From assembly GCF_964021735.1 (NCBI RefSeq), contig NZ_CAXIBN010000029.1, forward strand, positions 1 through 23,900: a stretch of 23,900 nucleotides of DNA, given 5' to 3'. Position numbers and translations under genes: made by a program. The notes under the pieces were generated by a model. The model ran no database searches, was not told where the DNA came from, and worked only from the letters and a program-made list of their open reading frames with translations. Shown piece by piece: positions 1 to 6,488 of this stretch; positions within the stretch are counted from its first letter, which is position 1, and each line of letters starts with the position of its first letter. The stretch comes from Wocania_A sp964021735. Lineage in GTDB: Bacteria > Bacteroidota > Bacteroidia > Flavobacteriales > Flavobacteriaceae.

Positions 1-374
1 ACAGCTTGAAACATAACATAAGCCAAACCTAAAGCAACAAAGGGCAAAGCCCAAAGTAGCCAAATATTAGTCTGTGGTTTTTTCTTTTTAACCATTTTTG
101 CGTTTATCATCATACGTTTTTTACCTGTGTATTGTATCCAGTTTTTAAAATGAATCCCAATAGATCCCATAATAAATAATATCCACGCACTTGTACTCGA
201 CATCGTATCAGTATGCATTTGATTAAAAAAAGCTGCGAAAAAACAACCCAACAAGAACACTAAACTTATTTGAAGAACAGATACATAAACTAACGCAATG
301 CTATTTGCTTTTTGCCTATATCGCTTTTTATAAAACGAAAATATGGAATAGTAAAATTGATCGAAAACCGTCAT
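1..374 (-). CDS. Hypothetical multi-pass membrane protein, C-terminus cut by the window edge
   Basis: An open frame runs from an ATG at 374 on the minus strand to the window edge, giving about 124 codons without a stop. The N-terminus (MTVFDQFYYSIFSFYKKRYR) is aromatic and basic. Three hydrophobic stretches follow: around residues 28-46 (ALVYVSVLQISLVFLLG), around 60-75 (AWILFIMGSIGIHF) and at the visible end (WLLWALPFVALGLAYVMF). A lysine/arginine-rich linker lies between the second and third helices, suggesting that this loop is cytoplasmic. I recognise no catalytic motif or named family. It reads in the same direction as the DUF5689 gene just upstream of it, with about 43 bp between them, so the two could share a transcript. 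Confidence 0.7.
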   Translation of the reverse strand, partial: MTVFDQFYYSIFSFYKKRYRQKANSIALVYVSVLQISLVFLLGCFFAAFFNQMHTDTMSSTSAWILFIMGSIGIHFKNWIQYTGKKRMMINAKMVKKKKPQTNIWLLWALPFVALGLAYVMFQA

Positions 375-417
375 TTGGCGAATTTAATGTTTTCTTAATG
401 ACTTTCTACTATTTTAA

Positions 418-1854
418 TTATTCTTCATAATCAACACTAATATCATCCAATTCATAAACCCCATCAAAAGTATCTTGTCCGCTTCCCGTATATTTGAATG
501 CAATGTGCATAGTTCCAGTTGCACAGGATAAATCGACACTTCCAGAATTAAACCATGGCACAAACGAATCGGTATCTTTCACCACATAAGCCGCAGATAA
601 TACACCCCAAGTTGCTGTGGTAATATTAGCTTCATTTCCATCCCAATCAAGCGAATACAGCACCTCCATAAAACTACTATCTGCTAAACTATTTGATGTT
701 TTAAAACGCAATGTTATACCTTCATGCGCATCTAAATCTATAGGTGGGGTTATTAACCAACCAATGCTACTATCGTCTCCAGAACTAGCGGGTTGAAACC
801 TCGCAGAACGTCCCAAAGAGGCATTTGATGATGTTGACGAATACCCTTCCCAAGCTACTGTACCTGCTTCAATATAATTTGTCCAACCAACAATTTCTAT
901 GGGTTTATTGTTTTTTTGAGGCTCAAAATCTTCCATAAATAAATTTCCTGTCCCTACCGTTGCTGCTAAACCACAAGTTAATTCCATAGGATCGCAACGT
1001 TCTGTACTTTCAAAATTAACAGCCTCAGAACTATTAATGATTATCACGCTAAAATCGTCTCTAAAATCTCTACTAAATATTCCTGTTACACTTCCTTTTC
1101 CTTGTGGTACAATAAGCGATTTAAAGTCTGAAAACGTACTGGTTTGCATAATCATGGAAATACCAGAATCGCAACTTTCTAATAATCGGAATCCGTCAAA
1201 CTCATCAAAAGATTCACTAGCGTAAGTAGCTCCTAATTCAAACCTGTTTAACTGCATGTTTTCCAACTGAATTAAAGTGTTTTCATCAGCTTCAGTTAAA
1301 TCTGCTAAACCAACAATCTTGGGTGATATTTCGGCTACTTCATTACTTCTAATAACAATCTCTTTATATTCCGAAGCTTGAATTTGTTTTACATTTACCG
1401 CATCGCCTTTGCCAATGGTAATAACACCACTAGTTTCGCCAATGGTTAATCCGTTCATTTTTACATATACTTTTTGACCAAATTGATAGGTATCTGATAA
1501 ACTACTTACATTTATATCTACCTTAAAACCGAGTCTGGGATCATCATCGGGGTTACTATCATCTGTTTTATTTTGAATAATGAGCTCTTCAAAAAAGTTT
1601 CCTGATTTATCTGATGACACCACATAGCCTTCAATATAAACATCATCATTTATTATTACGGTTGTGTTGCCACCATTCACAGCTTGTTCATAAAGCGATT
1701 TAATAGCTTTAAACGTGGTGATTTTTTCTTGCGGAATATCAGGATTTGTTATTGAAATATCTGGCACACCATAATCGTCGTCTTTTACACAAGACGCTAC
1801 AGTCAAAAACATCAATATAAAACCAAATACTGTTTTGTTAATATTATTCTTCAT
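418..1854 (-). CDS. DUF5689 domain lipoprotein with C-terminal choice-of-anchor J domain
   Basis: A secreted, probably surface-exposed lipoprotein. Starting at the ATG at 1854, it has a short basic N-region, a hydrophobic stretch and a lipobox ending VASC, followed by V-K-D-D-D, an acidic +2 region like the lipoprotein surface-export signals known in Bacteroidota. An ATG at 1875 is also in frame and would add seven residues; I prefer 1854 because the signal peptide then has normal length and the upstream bases are A-rich. Roughly residues 35-280 resemble DUF5689, with a beta-rich, OB-fold-like section (YIEGYVVSSDKSGNFFEELI ... FGQKVYVKMNGL). The last ~170 residues look like a choice-of-anchor J beta-sandwich (FMEDFE, GWLITPPIDL, YELDDISVDY). 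There is no obvious T9SS C-terminal domain. The gene lies just downstream of a TonB receptor, so the pair is probably co-transcribed and acts as a binding partner and a pore; the ligand is not known. Confidence 0.85.
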   Translation of the reverse strand: MKNNINKTVFGFILMFLTVASCVKDDDYGVPDISITNPDIPQEKITTFKAIKSLYEQAVNGGNTTVIINDDVYIEGYVVSSDKSGNFFEELIIQNKTDDSNPDDDPRLGFKVDINVSSLSDTYQFGQKVYVKMNGLTIGETSGVITIGKGDAVNVKQIQASEYKEIVIRSNEVAEISPKIVGLADLTEADENTLIQLENMQLNRFELGATYASESFDEFDGFRLLESCDSGISMIMQTSTFSDFKSLIVPQGKGSVTGIFSRDFRDDFSVIIINSSEAVNFESTERCDPMELTCGLAATVGTGNLFMEDFEPQKNNKPIEIVGWTNYIEAGTVAWEGYSSTSSNASLGRSARFQPASSGDDSSIGWLITPPIDLDAHEGITLRFKTSNSLADSSFMEVLYSLDWDGNEANITTATWGVLSAAYVVKDTDSFVPWFNSGSVDLSCATGTMHIAFKYTGSGQDTFDGVYELDDISVDYEE

Positions 1855-1875
1855 CCTTTTTATTTTTAGATTCAT

Positions 1876-1902
1876 TTAGGTTTCGACTGCGCTCAACCTG
1901 AC
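1876..1902. repeat. Fragment resembling a dispersed flavobacterial intergenic repeat
   Basis: The short gap between the TonB receptor stop and the lipoprotein start contains the block TTTCGACTGCGCTCAACC followed by TGACA. It is clearly richer in G+C than its surroundings. From memory, this wording (or its complement, GTCAGGTTGAGCGCAGTCG) recurs between genes in many Flavobacteriaceae genomes. Only this copy was noticed in the window, so the repeat assignment rests on recall and not on copies seen here. Confidence 0.45.
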
Positions 1903-1916
1903 AAATCGTTTGCGTT

Positions 1917-4718
1917 TTAAAACCTTAAATTCAAATTTAAAAAATACGTTGTCCCTCTTCCATACCAGTATTTTGGACCAAAAACTGGAGTTTCCAATGC
2001 TTTATCATCACGCAGTTCTCTAAAATTGGCATTTCTACCTTGTTCAAAACCACCTGTTTTATATACTTCATCTAAAACATTATTAACGCTTGCAAAAAGC
2101 CCAACGTAATATTTGCCTATTTTCCATGATTTCCCGCCCACTAAATTCACCACCATATAATCATCAAAACGTTCTTGCTTTAAAAGTGTTCTTGCTAAAT
2201 CTTCATCATAATCGTTAAAAACATTGCCATCAAAATCGGTTGTAAAGTTTGATGAGCGTGTTAGCGGACTCACATCAATATACGTATTTGAGAAAAAATT
2301 TGCCGTAGCACCAAACCACCAAAAATCGGGGTCTCGATATTCAAATCCTAACGAATACGCATTTTGCGGACCAGAAGCTAACTTATAATTCTTTAATTTT
2401 GATTGTCCAAAATCTTTAAACCCATCAACAAATCCAGCAGCTAAAGCATCGGCATCAGGTTCTGTAGACAAAAATAAATTGGGATTATTATCATAAGTAA
2501 ACTGCCCTACAGCAGCAGCCCCTTTTAACTTAATAGTTGGTGTAACTTGAGCTTCAACACCAATTTCGGCTCCTAAATGTTTTTTATTTATACCCTGTAA
2601 AATTTCCTGTACAAATGCGGTATTATCGCCACCAATACCATCGGCAAAAAAGAATGATATCTCACTGGCATCAGTAATTTTTGTAAAATATCCTGTTAAT
2701 TTTGCTTTCACTATTGAGGAACGAAAAATATAACTCGCATCTATCGAAGCTACTTTTTCTTCTGAGATATTAGGCACTATGTTATGATTTTCTCTAGAAT
2801 TTGAAAAAGTATTTTGAATTGATGGTGCTCTCGAGATATATCCTGCATTAACATCAAACACATGTTTACCTGTTAGCTTATAAGTAGCGCCTGCTTTGGC
2901 GCCAAATCCTGTAAATGTAAGCTGTTCGCCTTTGCCTAAAGAATTATCAGGAAAGCCTCCGTTTTGGTAAATACCTTCCCTTTGATATTGGGTGTTTTTT
3001 ATACTTCCTGAAACGTAAAAATCTAGTGTTTTATAATTAAATTGAGCTTGTGCATAAGCACTTAATTCATTAGCAAAAATGTTGTAATGGTATTTAAATT
3101 TATCACCTTGAGATACCATTCGATTTGGATTTAACAAATCGTTTTGAGCCTCATTTATTTCGGTGGCAAACCCATCAATATCTAAATAGGTTTGTGCGCC
3201 TAAGAGGTCTAATACCTCAGCAAAATTCTCAGACTTTAAGCTTTTAAAATTAATACCTGCGTTTATCAGAATGTGGTCATTAATTTCAGTGTTTAAAATA
3301 GAATTTATGGTTAATTGTGAGTCATCCACCCGGTCTTCATAAAGTGCATAAATAGCATTTCCTCCATTTTGAGCATTGTTAATATTAGCACTGTACATGG
3401 CATTCCAATTAATTTGTCCTTCATTTTGAAATGTTTTTAAAGCATTGTATGCAAATTGCAAATCGTTAGGAAAGTTTCGTTCAAAATAACTGGGTAATTT
3501 TTGATAATACGTAGGGCTTGGGTTTGCACCACCACCTTGCGGAAACCCATTAACTAAATCGGCACCATTATAATCCAATCGGCTGTTGCCTAATTTTCCA
3601 AATTGGTAGCCAATGTTTGTATTTATAGTTGTTTTACTATTCAAATCCCAATAATGATTTAACATCACAATAGGTTCGTTCACCTCCTTAATTCTTGAGT
3701 TTCGTTTTTCACCGTTTTGCCAACCCCAATATTCATTGTATTTAATATCTTTTAAATCGTAGATTTCTTGAGTATTGGGTGACGATTTGCCACGTCTGTT
3801 AGGCGTGTAAATAGCAGTTACATTCAAACTATGCGCATCATTAATTTTCTTTTCCGCGGAAGCGAAAAATGAATTAGAATTATAACTTGTTGCATCTTGA
3901 TAGCCTTCATTACCCCAGCGTCTGCCAATAGAAATAGTATATGCCCAATTGTTTTTTAATAGGCCAGAAGCATAGGTTGCCATGAACCTATTAGTATAAC
4001 TTCGGTTAGAAGATGAGTAGGTGATTCTGCCTCCGGGTCTTGCTTCTGAGGCTCTTACGTTAATATTTGTTGTACCCAAAACACCACCAAAATTATAGTT
4101 TGAAGGCGTTAAACCCCAGGTTAATTCTTGATTACGCAATACATCATTTATTCCGCCCCAATTACTCCATTGCGGTCTTCCGTTGTAAATTTTATTCATT
4201 TCTATACCATTAATTAGTATAGATCCATTTTTAGAATCTAAGCCCCTAACCCGAAAAAACGAGGAGCTAAATTCAAACGCCGCAGTACGTTGAAACACAT
4301 CTAGTGAAGATGCCAATAATCCCGAAATATTATCTGCACCACTCGTGTCGTCGTTTAACTCATCATCAGAAAGTGTTATTATAAATAGGTTTCGTGAAGC
4401 GGTATCCACTTCCAAAGTCATATCTGTGATATTCACCGTTTGGTTTTCATTTACAACTATCGGGTAACGCTTTGTAATATATCCCGTTTTAGAAATCCTT
4501 AAAATTTGTTCACCTAAAGGCACATTATTATTAAATATAAATTCGCCTAATAAACTTGTTTGTGTAGTTTGATTTGTTTCTTCAATGGTAATCGTTACTT
4601 CAGGTATGGGATCAAAAGAAATACCATCCACAACACTCCCCTTAATAATAGTTTGTTGCGAAAAAGCAGTTAAAATTGAAAAAAATCCGAATAAAAAAAT
4701 AAGGGTTATTCTATTCAT
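1917..4718 (-). CDS. SusC-like TonB-dependent outer-membrane receptor
   Basis: A 933-residue TonB-dependent receptor that would import a substrate across the outer membrane using energy passed on by TonB-ExbBD. It has a Sec signal peptide (ending near AFSQQ, residues 1-21) and a carboxypeptidase-regulatory-like beta-sandwich at about 24-105 (GSVVDGISFDPIPEVTITIE, then the typical LGEF and RISKTGY turns). A plug domain at about 125-230 contains FFRVRGLDSKNGSILINGIE, and a 22-strand type barrel runs to the C-terminal aromatic residue (FLNLNLRF). No clear TonB box is visible. A WSNWGG motif at residues 184-189 is shared with the other receptor in the window. The DUF5689 lipoprotein gene follows downstream and an exported EEP-fold hydrolase lies divergently upstream; this combination suggests uptake of a product released by that hydrolase. 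The substrate is inferred only. Confidence 0.93.
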   Translation of the reverse strand: MNRITLIFLFGFFSILTAFSQQTIIKGSVVDGISFDPIPEVTITIEETNQTTQTSLLGEFIFNNNVPLGEQILRISKTGYITKRYPIVVNENQTVNITDMTLEVDTASRNLFIITLSDDELNDDTSGADNISGLLASSLDVFQRTAAFEFSSSFFRVRGLDSKNGSILINGIEMNKIYNGRPQWSNWGGINDVLRNQELTWGLTPSNYNFGGVLGTTNINVRASEARPGGRITYSSSNRSYTNRFMATYASGLLKNNWAYTISIGRRWGNEGYQDATSYNSNSFFASAEKKINDAHSLNVTAIYTPNRRGKSSPNTQEIYDLKDIKYNEYWGWQNGEKRNSRIKEVNEPIVMLNHYWDLNSKTTINTNIGYQFGKLGNSRLDYNGADLVNGFPQGGGANPSPTYYQKLPSYFERNFPNDLQFAYNALKTFQNEGQINWNAMYSANINNAQNGGNAIYALYEDRVDDSQLTINSILNTEINDHILINAGINFKSLKSENFAEVLDLLGAQTYLDIDGFATEINEAQNDLLNPNRMVSQGDKFKYHYNIFANELSAYAQAQFNYKTLDFYVSGSIKNTQYQREGIYQNGGFPDNSLGKGEQLTFTGFGAKAGATYKLTGKHVFDVNAGYISRAPSIQNTFSNSRENHNIVPNISEEKVASIDASYIFRSSIVKAKLTGYFTKITDASEISFFFADGIGGDNTAFVQEILQGINKKHLGAEIGVEAQVTPTIKLKGAAAVGQFTYDNNPNLFLSTEPDADALAAGFVDGFKDFGQSKLKNYKLASGPQNAYSLGFEYRDPDFWWFGATANFFSNTYIDVSPLTRSSNFTTDFDGNVFNDYDEDLARTLLKQERFDDYMVVNLVGGKSWKIGKYYVGLFASVNNVLDEVYKTGGFEQGRNANFRELRDDKALETPVFGPKYWYGRGTTYFLNLNLRF

Positions 4719-4787
4719 AATTATCTTTAAGACACCAATAATAAGAAAAAGTAACTAATTGTTTTTAAATTTTTTACATCGCCATAA

Positions 4788-4795
4788 TAACTTTG
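4788..4795 (+). promoter_or_regulatory. Putative -7 promoter box (TAACTTTG)
   Basis: TAACTTTG matches the Bacteroidota -7 consensus TAnnTTTG exactly and ends 44 bp before the ATG of the endonuclease-family gene, which gives a plausible short leader. No TTG is found at the usual spacing; the nearest is at 4759-4761, about 26 bp upstream, which is too long. A small dyad (TTTGTA-TTAT-TACAAA, 4804-4819) lies in the expected leader. Confidence 0.5.
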
Positions 4796-4839
4796 GCTTA
4801 GGTTTTGTATTATTACAAAGCAACTAGTTAGTTATTAAA

Positions 4840-5892
4840 ATGAATATTATACGTCTTGGATTTTCAATTTTATTTTTAAGCATTTTTACTATTGTAAATG
4901 CTCAAGAAAAGAAATTTAAAATTCACACCATAGCCTTTTACAATTTAGAAAATTTATTTGACACTATAAATGACCCTAATAAATTCGATGAATTTAGCCC
5001 GATAATGGAGATAAAAACGAATCGTGCCGAAGCCTATAAAAAGAAAGTAAAAAACATGTCTCGGGTGATTGCTGATATTGGATTTGATGTTACAAAAAAC
5101 ACGCCCGCAATAATTGGAGTTTCTGAAGTTGAAAACAAAGAGGTGTTAGAAGATGTTGTTAACGACTCACTACTTAGAGATAAAAATTATGGCATTGTAC
5201 ATTTTGATTCGCCCGATACTCGAGGAATAGATGTGGCTCTGCTTTATCAGAAAAAAATATTTACACCTTTAAATACTAGCACTCATGGATTGAAAATTTA
5301 TGATGACCAAAATCAAAAAAGAATTTACACCCGCGACCAATTATTAGTAAGCGGCAAGCTTGAAGATGAATTCATTCACATAATTGTAAACCATTGGCCA
5401 TCAAGACGAGGTGGAGAGGCTAGGAGCAGGCCTAAGCGTATTGCAGCTGCAAAATTAAATAAGCGTATTGTTGACTCCCTTCAATCGATAGACCCATACG
5501 CTAAGATTTTTATTATGGGCGATTTAAACGACAACCCAACAAATTCAAGTGTTAAAGATATACTGAAAGCAAAAAAAGATAAAAATAAAGTGGGTTTAAA
5601 AGGAATTTATAATCCTATGGAAAGTTTTTATGCAAATGGTGTTGGTACTAATGCTTATAGAGATAATTGGAATCTATTCGATCAAATTATGATTTCAAAA
5701 CCTTTATTAGAAAAAGATTTTTCATCATTTAGGTTTTATAAAGCAGGTATCTTTAACAAACCTTATTTAATTCACAATAAAGGAAGATATAAAGGATACC
5801 CTTTTAGAAGTTTTTCTAATGGAAACTTTACTGGTGGCTTTAGCGACCATTTCCCTGTTTATTTATACTTAATCAAGGAGGTTATTGACTAA
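4840..5892 (+). CDS. Exported endonuclease/exonuclease/phosphatase (EEP) family hydrolase
   Basis: A 350-residue exported phosphodiesterase of the EEP (DNase I-like) fold. A Sec signal peptide covers about residues 1-21 (cleavage near VNAQE). The metal and phosphate ligands of the fold are visible in order: N35 (FYNLEN), E96 (SEVEN), the substrate-side block RGIDVALLY (128-136), N184-H185 (NHWPSRRGG), D228 and N230 (GDLND), D281 (FDQIM) and the terminal D336-H337 (SDHFPVY). Members cut nucleic acids, sugar phosphates or phospholipids, so the substrate cannot be named from sequence alone. It is divergent from the TonB receptor and DUF5689 genes, which supports a shared nutrient-processing role outside the inner membrane. 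A terminator-like hairpin starts directly after the stop codon. Confidence 0.9.
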   Translation: MNIIRLGFSILFLSIFTIVNAQEKKFKIHTIAFYNLENLFDTINDPNKFDEFSPIMEIKTNRAEAYKKKVKNMSRVIADIGFDVTKNTPAIIGVSEVENKEVLEDVVNDSLLRDKNYGIVHFDSPDTRGIDVALLYQKKIFTPLNTSTHGLKIYDDQNQKRIYTRDQLLVSGKLEDEFIHIIVNHWPSRRGGEARSRPKRIAAAKLNKRIVDSLQSIDPYAKIFIMGDLNDNPTNSSVKDILKAKKDKNKVGLKGIYNPMESFYANGVGTNAYRDNWNLFDQIMISKPLLEKDFSSFRFYKAGIFNKPYLIHNKGRYKGYPFRSFSNGNFTGGFSDHFPVYLYLIKEVID

Positions 5893-5923
5893 AAAAAGCC
5901 ACAAATCGTTTTTGTAGCTTTTT
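5893..5923 (+). terminator. Hairpin terminator, possibly bidirectional
   Basis: The arms AAAAAGCCACAAA (5893-5905) and TTTGTAGCTTTTT (5911-5923) pair over 13 positions with one C/A mismatch, around a 5-base loop. The 3' arm ends in a T run, and T-rich sequence follows. It sits between convergent genes (the EEP hydrolase on plus, the four-helix membrane protein on minus), and its A/T-flanked stem could serve both. Confidence 0.75.
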
Positions 5924-5948
5924 AGTTTTTATTTTTTCTCGATCTGTA

Positions 5949-6386
5949 TTAACTCATCCACGTACTCCATGGAATTCTTGACAAAAATAAGACCAAAGCA
6001 ATCGTATAGAAAATAGCTATTGTTTTTAATTTAGACGCAGATGTTAGCTTCTTTTTATGTTTTGAATAACCAATAGTAATTAAAGCAATTGCTATAATGT
6101 TGACAAAAGGATGCTCTACAAGATATAAACGTGCTATCGAATTACTCATAACTTTCCCTCCTAATTCACTCCAAAGTTCAAATCTTGGAGACACAAAATA
6201 TAACAGCAACCCAATTAATAATTGAATGTGCGATACAATTAAAGTAAAAAGCGATATTCTGAAATCTTTGGCTGTATATTCTTTATCACCAAATGTTTTA
6301 AATAATGCATTACCTGCTGCAATAATTAAAACTATTAAAACAAGATAAGCCCAATAAGAATGCAAATTTAATACGGTATTATACAT
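5949..6386 (-). CDS. Four-helix membrane protein, cytochrome b-like by appearance
   Basis: A 145-residue integral membrane protein with four hydrophobic segments, at about 13-30, 43-65, 92-108 and 120-138. Histidines H9, H53 and H92 lie at or near the starts of helix 1, helix 2 and helix 3, where they could ligate heme. Related flavobacterial proteins are, as far as I recall, often named cytochrome b, but I see no family motif that proves heme binding. It lies alone between the convergent EEP gene and the second TonB receptor. A TACATTTG -7 box lies 28 bp upstream of its ATG, immediately after the receptor's terminator, so it seems to be its own transcription unit. The function remains unknown. 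Confidence 0.8.
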   Translation of the reverse strand: MYNTVLNLHSYWAYLVLIVLIIAAGNALFKTFGDKEYTAKDFRISLFTLIVSHIQLLIGLLLYFVSPRFELWSELGGKVMSNSIARLYLVEHPFVNIIAIALITIGYSKHKKKLTSASKLKTIAIFYTIALVLFLSRIPWSTWMS

Positions 6387-6414
6387 AATTTATGTTTTGA
6401 AATTTTGATTACAG

Positions 6415-6422
6415 CAAATGTA
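6415..6422 (-). promoter_or_regulatory. Putative -7 promoter box (TACATTTG)
   Basis: On the minus strand TACATTTG fits TAnnTTTG and lies 28 bp before the ATG at 6386. It is just beyond the strong terminator of the preceding TonB receptor gene, as expected for a new transcription unit. No good -33 TTG was found. Confidence 0.5.
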
Positions 6423-6438
6423 ATAATAAAACCCATAA

Positions 6439-6466
6439 AAAAACCGCTTCGTATGAAGCGGTTTTT
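6439..6466 (-). terminator. Strong intrinsic terminator of the second TonB receptor gene
   Basis: A perfect 12-bp stem (AAAAACCGCTTC at 6439-6450, GAAGCGGTTTTT at 6455-6466) has a GTAT loop. On the minus strand the G+C-rich stem is followed by seven T. It begins 22 bp beyond the receptor stop codon. Confidence 0.9.
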
Positions 6467-6488
6467 AGTTATATAATCTTTAAAAAAA

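Noticed and set aside
4736..4743. TATTATTG upstream of the first TonB receptor as a promoter box
   Set aside because: It has one mismatch to TAnnTTTG and no -33 TTG nearby; it is too weak to call in AT-rich DNA.
4804..4819. TTTGTA-TTAT-TACAAA dyad as a terminator or riboswitch
   Set aside because: The arms are only 6 bp and A/T-rich, with no T tract and no known aptamer wording; it may still be an operator, but the evidence is thin.
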